A stretch of DNA of 11,207 nt from contig JAVBJV010000002.1 in assembly GCA_031546815.1 (NCBI GenBank), positions 1-11,207 on the forward strand. The letters run 5' to 3'. A program made the position numbers and the translations under genes. This document shows positions 1-6,608 of this stretch, piece by piece. How positions within the stretch are numbered: the first letter of the stretch is position 1; each line of letters opens with the position of its first letter. This stretch comes from JAVBJV01 sp031546815. GTDB taxonomy: Bacteria > Pseudomonadota > Alphaproteobacteria > Acetobacterales > Acetobacteraceae. Below the pieces are notes generated by a model. It worked only from the letters and a program-made list of their open reading frames with translations, made no database searches and was not told the origin of the DNA.

Positions 1-475
1 CCATGGCGATGTCAGTCAGCTTGCGGGTGCCTTCGTTCAGTGCGTCGGCACGGGCCTCGGCCACTGGCGTCAGACCGAAGCGGTCCAGCAGCGCGTAAGC
101 CTCGTCCACCACCGATGCGTTCAGCAACTTGGTGAACGGACGGAAGAAGCCGCGTCGCGCCATCAGTGTCCGCGCCACGTTCTGCAGCACCGAATGTTCG
201 GTGAACAGCTGCGGCAACTGGAAGGACCGCGCCACGCCCATGCGCACGATGGTGCGCGGCGCACGCCCGATCAGTTCCTTGCCCCCGAAGGTGATGCTGC
301 CGCCCTGCGGCCGCAGATACCCCGAGCACATGTTGATGAACGTGGTCTTGCCCGCGCCGTTCGGCCCGATAATGGCGAGGAATTCCCCGTCGCGCACATC
401 CAGATTGATGCCGTCGGCCGCTTTCACGCCGCCGAATGCCAGACGCAGATCTTTTGCGGAGAGCAGGACGGTCAT
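1..475 (-). CDS. Branched-chain amino acid-type ABC transporter ATP-binding protein (LivG-like), 3' part missing
   Basis: This is the ATPase subunit of a HAAT-family importer, which would hydrolyse ATP at the cytoplasmic face of the two permeases encoded just upstream. The gene runs off the left edge; 158 codons are visible from the ATG. Walker A is GPNGAGKT at residues 37-44, and the Q-loop glutamine is Q86 in RSFQLPQLF. The C-signature region is reached at about residues 146-150 and reads LNEGT rather than LSxGQ; it is followed by RKLTDIAM. I recall similar LPEG-type signatures in a subgroup of LivG-like proteins, so this is probably not a defect. Walker B and the H-loop lie outside the window. 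The start ATG overlaps the stop of the preceding permease gene as ATGA, so translation is probably coupled. The substrate is not predictable from this subunit. Confidence 0.93.
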   Translation of the reverse strand, partial: MTVLLSAKDLRLAFGGVKAADGINLDVRDGEFLAIIGPNGAGKTTFINMCSGYLRPQGGSITFGGKELIGRAPRTIVRMGVARSFQLPQLFTEHSVLQNVARTLMARRGFFRPFTKLLNASVVDEAYALLDRFGLTPVAEARADALNEGTRKLTDIAM

Positions 476-1392
476 ACGCGCCTCACTTTACGGGTTACCA
501 TGCCGACCAGCCCGCCGGGGGCGAACAGGATCACGGCCAGCAGCACCAGTCCCAGAATGGCCTGCCACGATCCGGCGAACCACGCGGCGGCATAGCTGCG
601 CACCAGTTCATAGGTCAGCGCGCCGGCGAACGGCCCCAGCACATTGCCCGCCCCGCCGAGGATGGCGACGAACACCAGTTCGCCCGAGGACGTCCAGTAT
701 GCCAGTTGCGGCGTGACGTGACGCGACGTCATCGCGATGATCGCACCACCCGCACCCGCCATACCGGCCGACAGCACATAGGCCGCATACAGCGTGAACC
801 GCGCCGACACACCCGCGAATTCCAGCCGGGTCTCGCGCGTCTTGATGGCCGACAGCGCTTCCCCCATGGGCGAGGCGAGGTAGATCCGCACGAACCATCC
901 CGCCGCGAAGCACAGCACCAGCGCCAGGAAGAACACCGCCCATTCGTATTGCGTGCGTTCCAGCGCCATCCCCGCGAAGGACAGTTCCGGCACGCGAATG
1001 CCGTCCGACCCGTTGGTGAGGTGGTAGAATTTCTCCAGCAACGAATACAGCACCATGCTGACGGCAAGGTTCAGCATGCTGAAGAAGATGTCGCGATAGC
1101 GCGCCATGAACAGACCGATCAGCCCGCCTGCCACAATGGCCGTCAGCGTGCCGATCAGCAGCAGGGGAAGCACGTCGCCCACCAACGGTGCGGCAAAGGC
1201 CACGCTGTAGGCCGAGATGGCGATGAACATTGCGTGCCCGAAGCTGACCTGCCCGGCGCGCAGCAGCAGCAGGATGCCCAGCACGACCAGCCCTTTGGCC
1301 AGCGCCAGCGTCAGCACAAATTTCAGCCACGGAACCAGCAGGGCGACGATAATCACCGCTGCCGCGCCGAGGGATGCGAATAATGCGATCAT
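472..1392 (-). CDS. Branched-chain amino acid-type ABC transporter permease (LivM-like)
   Basis: This 306-residue inner-membrane permease would form the translocation path together with the LivH-like protein. It is made almost entirely of hydrophobic segments. Family motifs are visible in the usual order: GQVSFGHAMF at about 47-56, NGSDGI at 127-132, the cytoplasmic ATPase-contact region GEALSAIKTRETRLEFAGVS at 177-196, and GELVFVAILGGAGNVLGPF at 237-255. The length is in the normal range, if short, for LivM, which often has an extra N-terminal segment. The start overlaps the LivH-like stop by ATGA and its own stop overlaps the ATPase start the same way. Family assignment is firm; the transported solute (amino acid, amide, aromatic acid or other) is unknown. 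Confidence 0.93.
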   Translation of the reverse strand: MIALFASLGAAAVIIVALLVPWLKFVLTLALAKGLVVLGILLLLRAGQVSFGHAMFIAISAYSVAFAAPLVGDVLPLLLIGTLTAIVAGGLIGLFMARYRDIFFSMLNLAVSMVLYSLLEKFYHLTNGSDGIRVPELSFAGMALERTQYEWAVFFLALVLCFAAGWFVRIYLASPMGEALSAIKTRETRLEFAGVSARFTLYAAYVLSAGMAGAGGAIIAMTSRHVTPQLAYWTSSGELVFVAILGGAGNVLGPFAGALTYELVRSYAAAWFAGSWQAILGLVLLAVILFAPGGLVGMVTRKVRRV

Positions 1393-2324
1393 ACGCGACG
1401 GGTCTCCGGCACGCCGAACAGGCCCTGACGTTTCACGATCAGTACCAGCACCATGATGATGTAGGGCACCACGGCTTCGAGTTCGGGTTCAAAATACACG
1501 GCAAGGCTGCGGCCCAGCCCCAGCAGCAGCGCGGTGACGGCAGCACCCTCGATGCGCCCCAGACCGGCGGTGGCCACAACGGCGAAGGACAGCACGATCA
1601 TCTGCGCGCCCACACCCGGCACCAGCGACGTGGTGGGCGATGCCAGCGCGCCACCCAGCGCGGCAAGGATAGCGCCCGCCGTGAAGGTCACCACATAGAC
1701 GCGCGTGGCGTTGATGCCCATCGCGGTGGCGGCCTCGCGATCCTCGGTCACGGCGATCACCTTGCGGCCGGACAGCGTGTAGCGCAGGAAATACATCAAC
1801 CCGAACAGCGTCACCGCGGCAATGCCGGGCAGTACGTAAAGCTGGTAGGCGGTGAAGGGAATAACGTCGGCCCCGAATGGCACATCCACAGTGCCGAGCA
1901 GCTTCATCGCCTGATCGTTGAACACCGGGCTGACGCCCCAGATCATCTTCTGCAGATCTTCCAGGATCATGAACAGCGCGAAGGTGACCAGCAGCTGCAG
2001 CACCGGTTCCTGCGTATAGATGCGCGAGAGCAGCGTGCGTTCGATCAGCGGGCCCAGCACCACGCCGACCAGCGCGGCGGCCAGAAACAGCACCGGCAGC
2101 GCCATCCATCCCGGCAGGCCGATGCTGGTGACGAACAGCCCGAGCGAGGCTGCGCTGTAAGCACCGATCGCATAGAACGACCCATGCGCGACGTTCAGCA
2201 CACGCAGCACGCCGAACACCAGGGTCAGCCCCACGGCGACCATGAAGACCTGCCCCGCATAGGCAACGCCATCGAGCAGCGCCAGGCCGAGCAGCAGACC
2301 GTTATCAAAAAACCACGCAGTCAT
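1389..2324 (-). CDS. Branched-chain amino acid-type ABC transporter permease (LivH-like)
   Basis: This is the second inner-membrane permease of the importer, 311 residues long and the usual size for LivH. Recognisable family sequences are GLTLVFGVLRVLNVAHG at about 32-48, followed by a polytopic hydrophobic core. The cytoplasmic coupling region is RKVIAVTEDREAATAMGIN at 187-205, and a GLGRIEGA motif lies near 255-261. An AGGGA Shine-Dalgarno-like stretch lies about 12 nt before the ATG, a rather long spacing. The gene follows the binding-protein gene after 63 nt that contain a strong hairpin, and it overlaps the next permease by ATGA. The hairpin suggests it is expressed below the level of the binding protein, but that is inference. 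Confidence 0.93.
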   Translation of the reverse strand: MTAWFFDNGLLLGLALLDGVAYAGQVFMVAVGLTLVFGVLRVLNVAHGSFYAIGAYSAASLGLFVTSIGLPGWMALPVLFLAAALVGVVLGPLIERTLLSRIYTQEPVLQLLVTFALFMILEDLQKMIWGVSPVFNDQAMKLLGTVDVPFGADVIPFTAYQLYVLPGIAAVTLFGLMYFLRYTLSGRKVIAVTEDREAATAMGINATRVYVVTFTAGAILAALGGALASPTTSLVPGVGAQMIVLSFAVVATAGLGRIEGAAVTALLLGLGRSLAVYFEPELEAVVPYIIMVLVLIVKRQGLFGVPETRRV

Positions 2325-2343
2325 TGGGTCGGATTATCCCTGT

Positions 2344-2378
2344 CACGCCACAGGGTGCGCGAACATCCTGTGGCCGTG
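2344..2378 (-). promoter_or_regulatory. Intercistronic hairpin between binding-protein and permease genes
   Basis: An inverted repeat GCCACAGG/CCTGTGGC (2347-2354 with 2367-2374) is extended on the transcript by an outer CAC/GTG pairing past one bulged G, and inside by TG/CA past one A-C mismatch. This leaves a six-base loop TTCGCG. It begins about 9 nt after the binding-protein stop and ends before the LivH-like Shine-Dalgarno sequence. No U-run follows, so it is not a standard terminator. By analogy with hairpins after other periplasmic binding-protein genes (malE/malF type), it could stabilise the upstream message or reduce read-through. Confidence 0.55.
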
Positions 2379-2387
2379 TGAAGCGTC

Positions 2388-3686
2388 TTACTGGAACGGA
2401 ACCGGGGCGGGGACCTGATCCAGGATTGCGGGAGTCAGCGTCTTGATCCAGGTGATGGATTCCATGCCTTCCGGCGTGGTCACCATGGCGCCGGGGAACA
2501 CCACCATGTCGGTCATCACCGGGAACGGATAACGATCGCTGTGGATCGACGTGCCCATGATCATGTTCTCGACGCCCTGACCGTCGTTGCGGATGGTCAG
2601 CTCCGATGTCAGTGTCGGGAAGGTGAGGCCGTGGAACGCGCGTGCCAGTTCCGCATCGGTCGGCCATGCGCCGTTCTTGGCGGCGATGGCGCGTTCGTAT
2701 GCCGCGCGCATCCCGAAGATCGCCTGCGCCATGTGGTGCGTGGAATAGATCGGCATGGAATTGAAGCGCGCCCGATACGCTTCGGTGAAATCGTTCAGCA
2801 GCGTGGCGTTGCCAGGGTTCGGACGCAGGAACCAATGGTCGCCACGCGCGCCGATCATCACGCCGGGCGGCAGCGCCTTGCCCACGCGCTCCAGCGAGGA
2901 TTCGGCCAGCGGCAGCACCATCTTGGTGCGTTCGAACAGTTTGCGCTCGGCGGCCTGACGGACGAACGTATCCAGATCGCCGCCCCAGTTGGCGCTGAAC
3001 ACCACATCCGGGCGCAGTGCCAGCAAACGGGTGATTTCGGTCGAGTAATCGGTCGCGCCGAATTTCGGGAACAGTTCGGCCGAGATGCGCACGCCGGGCT
3101 TCAGTGTTTCCAGACCGGTCTTGAACAGTTCCCAGGAATCGCGGCCCCAGGCGTAGTCCTGATTGACCACGGCGATGCTGCGGAAGTCGGGGTTGCGCTT
3201 CAGCAGATACAGCAGCGGCGCGAGCACTTCCGGCGTGGCGTTGCCCTGCGTGCGCACGGCGTATTCGTGCTGGGTGCCCTCGAAGATGCGCTGTGTGCCG
3301 CAATCCCACAGGATGGTGGGCTTCTTCAGTTCCTCGGCCAGCGGCGAGACCGCCAGACAGGTGCCGGATGAAATCCCGAACATCAGCACATCGACGCGTT
3401 CATTCTGGATCAGGCGGCGATATTCCGAGACGATGTGCTCGACCCCCGGACCTTCATCGACGAAGATCGGGCGCAGGGGCACGCCTGCGATGCCGCCCGC
3501 CTTGTTGATCTGGTCGATCAGCAGTTCGGCCGCGTTACGGGCGGGAACGCCAAAGACGCTGGCGGAGCCCGACAGGAAAGTTGCTATGCCAATGCGGATT
3601 TCGGTCGGTTTCTGCTGGGCAAAGCCCGGGCGGGCCAGTACGGCCATGGAACCGGCAGCTGCAAGCGCAGCGCGACGTGTCAGCAT
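2388..3686 (-). CDS. ABC transporter periplasmic substrate-binding protein (Leu/Ile/Val-binding protein family)
   Basis: This is the extracytoplasmic receptor of the importer, which would capture solute in the periplasm and deliver it to the two permeases. It is 432 residues from the ATG at 3686. An in-frame TTG at 3701 would add five residues, but a strong GGGGAGA Shine-Dalgarno lies between that TTG and the ATG at 6-nt spacing, so the ATG is preferred. The N-terminus MLTRRAALAAAGSMAVLA, ending GFA before QQ, is a signal peptide with cleavage predicted after residue 23; the paired arginines are Tat-like but the motif is not complete. The mature start (IRIGIATFLSGSASVFG, then AAELLIDQINKAGGIAG) is typical of the type I periplasmic-binding fold (Peripla_BP_6). 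It is first in the operon, as is common. The ligand cannot be read from sequence. Confidence 0.92.
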   Translation of the reverse strand: MLTRRAALAAAGSMAVLARPGFAQQKPTEIRIGIATFLSGSASVFGVPARNAAELLIDQINKAGGIAGVPLRPIFVDEGPGVEHIVSEYRRLIQNERVDVLMFGISSGTCLAVSPLAEELKKPTILWDCGTQRIFEGTQHEYAVRTQGNATPEVLAPLLYLLKRNPDFRSIAVVNQDYAWGRDSWELFKTGLETLKPGVRISAELFPKFGATDYSTEITRLLALRPDVVFSANWGGDLDTFVRQAAERKLFERTKMVLPLAESSLERVGKALPPGVMIGARGDHWFLRPNPGNATLLNDFTEAYRARFNSMPIYSTHHMAQAIFGMRAAYERAIAAKNGAWPTDAELARAFHGLTFPTLTSELTIRNDGQGVENMIMGTSIHSDRYPFPVMTDMVVFPGAMVTTPEGMESITWIKTLTPAILDQVPAPVPFQ

Positions 3687-3692
3687 CTGTTT

Positions 3693-3699
3693 TCTCCCC
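3693..3699 (-). promoter_or_regulatory. Shine-Dalgarno site that fixes the binding-protein start
   Basis: On the minus strand the sequence GGGGAGA stands 6 nt before the ATG at 3686. It lies downstream of the alternative TTG start (3701-3699, sharing one base with it), which therefore cannot use it. This supports the shorter N-terminus with a compact signal peptide. Confidence 0.7.
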
Positions 3700-3854
3700 A
3701 ATCAAGGATGCACTTACGGCATCATCTCGTGGAGCAACCTTTACAGGCTGAAATTTCGCTTGGCTACTACTCTCCGTAAAAACCAACGGGGGGAATTCCA
3801 CTTTCCGCCAACCTGCTCTAGCGTCCGATTCCAGTCTGAAAGGAAACGCTTTAA

Positions 3855-4607
3855 ATGCGATTGAAGAACAAGGTGGCCATCATCACCGGTGGCGCGGGCG
3901 GCTTTGGCGAGGGCATCGTGCGGCTGTATGCCGAGCATGGTGCCAAAATCGTGATCGCCGACCTGAACGAGGACGCAGCCAAGAAAGTTGCCACCAGCAT
4001 TGGCGCGAATGCGGTCGCCATCCGGGCCGATGTTGCCAAGCAGGCGGATGTGCAGGCGATTGTGGATTGCGCGGTCAAGACATTCGGCGGGTTGGACATC
4101 GTGGTGAACAACGCGGGCACCACGCACAAGAACCGCCCGATCCTGGAAGTTGATGAAGCGACGTTCGACCGGGTCTATAACGTTAACGTGAAGTCGATCT
4201 TCTGGATGACGCACGCCGCTGTGCCGGTGATGCGCAAGCAGGGGCGTGGTGGTTCGATCGTGATGATCAGCTCTACCGCGGGGATTCGCCCCCGTCCGGG
4301 TCTGGTCTGGTACAACGGCACCAAGGGCGCCGTGAACACGATGACCCAGTGCATGGCGCAGGAATTGGCGCCCGACAATATCCGCGTGAACGCGATCTGC
4401 CCGGTGATGGGCGCGACCGGCCTGCTGGAAGATTTCATGGGCATGCCGGACAGCCCCGAAAACCGTCAGAAATTCCTGGGCACCATTCCGCTGAAGCGTC
4501 TTTCCACGCCGGCCGATATCGCCAATGCGGCGCTGTGGCTGGGTGAAGATGCGTCGTCGTTCATCACCGGCGTGCTGTTGCCGGTAGACGGCGGGCGCAC
4601 GGCGTAA
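3855..4607 (+). CDS. Short-chain dehydrogenase/reductase (classical SDR), substrate unknown
   Basis: This is a 250-residue classical SDR, the standard length for the family, expected to be a cytoplasmic NAD(P)-dependent oxidoreductase. The cofactor motif TGGAGGFG sits at 11-18. D36 at the end of the second strand favours NAD(H) over NADP(H). NNAG is at 85-88. The catalytic set is complete: N111, S140 and YNGTK with Y153 and K157. AGGA, about 10 nt before the ATG, is a moderate ribosome binding site. The gene is divergent from the importer operon across 168 nt and precedes the pyridoxal kinase gene by 39 nt with no terminator between them, so the two are probably co-transcribed. FabG-like, sugar/polyol dehydrogenase and pyridoxal 4-dehydrogenase-like roles are all compatible; the last is suggested only by the neighbour. 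Confidence 0.92.
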   Translation: MRLKNKVAIITGGAGGFGEGIVRLYAEHGAKIVIADLNEDAAKKVATSIGANAVAIRADVAKQADVQAIVDCAVKTFGGLDIVVNNAGTTHKNRPILEVDEATFDRVYNVNVKSIFWMTHAAVPVMRKQGRGGSIVMISSTAGIRPRPGLVWYNGTKGAVNTMTQCMAQELAPDNIRVNAICPVMGATGLLEDFMGMPDSPENRQKFLGTIPLKRLSTPADIANAALWLGEDASSFITGVLLPVDGGRTA

Positions 4608-4646
4608 CACAGTGGCCGACGTAGTGCAGCATGGGGTGAGACACGC

Positions 4647-5495
4647 ATGAATATTCTATCGATTCAATCCTGGGTTTCTTACGGCCATGTCGGCAATGCG
4701 TCGGCCATGTTTCCGCTGCAGCGTCTGGGGGCCGAGGTCTGGGCCATCAACACGGTGCAGTTCTCCAACCACACCGGATACGGCGCATGGAAAGGCTCGG
4801 TGTTCAGCGCCGAACAGGTGCGCGACGTGCTGGACGGGATCGAGGCACGCGGCGTGCTGCCGACGTGTAATGCGGTGCTGTCGGGTTATATGGGCGATGC
4901 GACGATCGGGGATGCGATCCTCGACGCGGTGGGGCGTGTGCGTAAGGTCAATCCGGATGCCGTGTATTGCTGCGATCCGGTGATCGGCGATGTTGGACGC
5001 GGCGTGTTCGTGCGTCCGGGGATACCGGAATACATCCGCGACCGCGCTGTGCCCGCCGCCGATATCGTGACGCCCAATCAGTTCGAACTGGAATTCCTGA
5101 CCGGTTGCCAGGTGACGGATCTGGCCTCCGCCAAGGCCGCTGTTGCAAAGCTGCAGGCAATGGGACCGCGCGTGGTGATGGTAACCAGCCTAGAGACTAC
5201 CGAAACTCCGGCCGACAGCATCGACCTGCTGGCAGCCGAGGGGGGCGAGTTTTACCACACACGCACGCCGAAGCTGCCGGTTTCTATCAACGGTGCCGGC
5301 GATGCGATTGCCGCGCTGTTTCTGTTCCATCGCCAGAGCACCGGCAGTGCGGCCGATGCGCTGGGCAAGGCGGCGTCTTCGGTATTCGGGCTGCTGCGCG
5401 CCACGGCCGAGGCAGGCTCGCGCGAAATTGTGACTGTTGCAGCGCAACAGGAATTTGTGACGCCTTCGCAGCTATTCCCGGTTGGGCGTGTATAA
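4647..5495 (+). CDS. pdxY: Pyridoxal kinase (PdxY/PdxK family)
   Basis: The enzyme phosphorylates pyridoxal with ATP to pyridoxal 5'-phosphate in the vitamin B6 salvage pathway, in the cytoplasm. The 282 residues match the family's length. The start MNILSIQSWVSYGHVGNASA and the segment INTVQFSNHTGYGAWKG (about 34-50) are characteristic. CDPVIGD is at 109-115, TPNQFELE at 142-149, and the ribokinase-fold GAGD anion-hole motif at 216-219 with catalytic base D219. In a gap-free comparison from memory, the E. coli PdxY cysteine reported to bind pyridoxal (Cys122) corresponds to V120 here. This stretch and ITPN-like FELEFLTG also resemble PdxK, so the exact subtype is less certain than the family. 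A GGGGTGAG ribosome binding site lies about 6 nt before the ATG. It sits behind the SDR gene. Confidence 0.92.
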   Translation: MNILSIQSWVSYGHVGNASAMFPLQRLGAEVWAINTVQFSNHTGYGAWKGSVFSAEQVRDVLDGIEARGVLPTCNAVLSGYMGDATIGDAILDAVGRVRKVNPDAVYCCDPVIGDVGRGVFVRPGIPEYIRDRAVPAADIVTPNQFELEFLTGCQVTDLASAKAAVAKLQAMGPRVVMVTSLETTETPADSIDLLAAEGGEFYHTRTPKLPVSINGAGDAIAALFLFHRQSTGSAADALGKAASSVFGLLRATAEAGSREIVTVAAQQEFVTPSQLFPVGRV

Positions 5496-5538
5496 GCCGT
5501 AACATAACGGCGGGTAGCAAAGATCTGCTGCTTTTCGC

Positions 5539-5567
5539 TTGAATTGTCCCTAGCCTTGTCCAACAAT
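5539..5567 (+). promoter_or_regulatory. Candidate sigma-70-type promoter upstream of the first CBS gene
   Basis: TTGAAT at 5539-5544 and AACAAT at 5562-5567 are separated by 17 nt; each matches four of six consensus bases. They lie about 50 nt before the CBS-protein ATG. The dyad TGTCC/GGACA overlaps the -10 element. The match is weak and taxon-specific consensus is unknown, so this is only a candidate. Confidence 0.28.
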
Positions 5568-5596
5568 GATGGACATGACGTGCAACACAATGCACG
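5557..5596 (+). repeat. Two adjacent small dyads in the leader of the first CBS gene
   Basis: The first dyad is TGTCC at 5557-5561 with GGACA at 5571-5575 (9-nt centre). The second is CGTGCA at 5579-5584 with TGCACG at 5591-5596 (6-nt loop), ending 6 nt before the GGAGGG ribosome binding site. The first overlaps a candidate -10 box and could be an operator half-site pair. The second would form a leader hairpin. Neither has a T-run, so they are not a pdxY terminator. Short dyads arise by chance at modest frequency. Confidence 0.35.
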
Positions 5597-5602
5597 CAAC
5601 GT

Positions 5603-5608
5603 GGAGGG
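5603..5608 (+). promoter_or_regulatory. Shine-Dalgarno site fixing the first CBS gene's start
   Basis: GGAGGG lies 8 nt before the ATG at 5617. The longer in-frame start at 5566 lacks a comparable site and would overlap the candidate promoter. Confidence 0.65.
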
Positions 5609-5616
5609 TAAAACCA

Positions 5617-6033
5617 ATGCGTAGAATGAACGATATCGTCTGCTATCAGAATCCCGTCACCCTGCCGCCGACCGCAACCGTCAAACAGGCGGCGAATGCG
5701 ATGCACAAACATCGCGTCGGGGCCGTGCTGGTGGTGAACGAGGACGGCACCCTGTGCGGCATTTTTACCGGCCGTGATGCCGTGGGGCGCGGGCTGGCCG
5801 CGGCGAAAGACCCCACCGAGACAGTTCTCCCCGATGTGATTACCTACAATCCCGATTTCCTCCCCCCGCACAGTAAAGTGATCGAGGCAATGCGCCTGAT
5901 GGAAGATGGCGGGTTCCGCCATGTGCCGGTGGTGAAGGAAGGCAAGCTGCTGGGTGTTGTCTCGAAAGGCGATTTTCAGGGACTTGAAACCGCGCAAATG
6001 GATCACGAAAGCGTTCTCTGGGAAGTGGTCTGA
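5617..6033 (+). CDS. CBS domain-pair protein (first of two tandem paralogues)
   Basis: This 138-residue protein consists of one Bateman module and nothing else: two CBS motifs at about residues 7-60 and 70-130. CBS pairs usually bind adenosyl compounds (AMP, ATP, SAM, c-di-AMP or NAD-type ligands) and act as sensors or allosteric partners. The first repeat has HRVGAVLVVNEDGTLCGIFTGRD, where T51 and D54 are the positions expected to contact a ribose. The second has RHVPVVKEGKLLGVVSKGDF. The start was set at 5617 because GGAGGG lies 8 nt before it; an in-frame ATG 51 nt upstream has no such site. There is no signal peptide or membrane segment. The partner is unknown. A paralogue follows after 101 nt. 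Confidence 0.88.
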   Translation: MRRMNDIVCYQNPVTLPPTATVKQAANAMHKHRVGAVLVVNEDGTLCGIFTGRDAVGRGLAAAKDPTETVLPDVITYNPDFLPPHSKVIEAMRLMEDGGFRHVPVVKEGKLLGVVSKGDFQGLETAQMDHESVLWEVV

Positions 6034-6120
6034 GATTCAGCCGGGGGCATTCGGAAACTGTTCTTGTGTGAAGGCCTGCATCGTCCCAAAGTCTGAGAGA
6101 CAATATGCGGCCAGCACAGC

Positions 6121-6125
6121 GGAGG
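6121..6125 (+). promoter_or_regulatory. Shine-Dalgarno site fixing the second CBS gene's start
   Basis: GGAGG lies 9 nt before the ATG at 6135. The alternative in-frame ATG at 6105 lies upstream of this site and would add ten residues (starting MRPAQRR) that have no counterpart in the paralogue. Confidence 0.65.
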
Positions 6126-6134
6126 AACGTTTCC

Positions 6135-6557
6135 ATGCCTATGCGACGTGTTGAAGAAGTCATCCGGGGGCAGACCCCGATTACCCTGACGATCCATTCA
6201 TTTGTCAAGGAAGCCGCGTGCCTGATGCGCGACCGGCATATCGGCGCTGTCCTCGTCCTGAACGACGAGGGAGAGCTGGCGGGGATCTTTACGGCACGCG
6301 ATGCCATTGCGCGCGTGATGGCGGAAAACCTGGACCCCACCACGACGAAGCTTGGCGATGTGATGACGCCAAATCCGGATTATCTGAATGCAGGACTTCC
6401 CGCGACCGATGCGCTGCGTCTGCTGCGCGAATGCGGCCATAAATATGTTCCGGTGGCGGCCGGAAAACAGATTGTAGGGGTTGTGTCGCGCTGGGATTTT
6501 CACACAGTCGAGCATGACCAGCTGAATGCCGAGAAAGATATCTGGGAACACGTGTAA
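6135..6557 (+). CDS. CBS domain-pair protein (second of two tandem paralogues)
   Basis: This 140-residue protein is built only of two CBS motifs and aligns along its whole length with the neighbouring CBS protein. Shared elements are the N-terminal MRR, the first-repeat core GAVLVLNDEGELAGIFTARD, the second-repeat core KYVPVAAGKQIVGVVSRWDF, and a C-terminal WE pair. The arrangement looks like an old local duplication; the two differ at many positions, so they probably do not have the same ligand affinity. It is expected to be a cytoplasmic nucleotide-responsive regulatory module, possibly forming homo- or hetero-dimers with its paralogue; this is inference. The start is fixed by GGAGG upstream. 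Translation ends 3 nt before a hairpin that probably ends transcription from both sides. Confidence 0.88.
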   Translation: MPMRRVEEVIRGQTPITLTIHSFVKEAACLMRDRHIGAVLVLNDEGELAGIFTARDAIARVMAENLDPTTTKLGDVMTPNPDYLNAGLPATDALRLLRECGHKYVPVAAGKQIVGVVSRWDFHTVEHDQLNAEKDIWEHV

Positions 6558-6560
6558 GAA

Positions 6561-6591
6561 AAATCCCGGCCAGACGATCTGACCGGGATTT
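6561..6591. terminator. Convergent bidirectional hairpin between second CBS gene and Bug receptor gene
   Basis: AAATCCCGG (6561-6569) pairs with CCGGGATTT (6583-6591), and an inner CAGA/TCTG pairing follows one mismatch, leaving a CGA loop. Read on the minus strand the stem is followed by a run of T (ATTTTTC), which fits a Rho-independent terminator for the leftward gene's direction of read-out. On the plus strand only TTT follows. It lies between two genes that converge. Confidence 0.7.
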
Positions 6592-6608
6592 CAGTGAGCA
6601 ACGCCAGG

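Noticed and set aside
436..1383. A plus-strand frame of 315 codons opposite the LivM-like gene, and a similar one at 1374-2381 opposite LivH
   Set aside because: Both encode His/Gln/Arg-rich sequence typical of the antisense of membrane-protein codons, and the minus strand gives complete permeases.
5496..5511. GCCGT/ACGGC dyad just after the pdxY stop as a terminator
   Set aside because: The stem is only 5 bp, with no T-run following.
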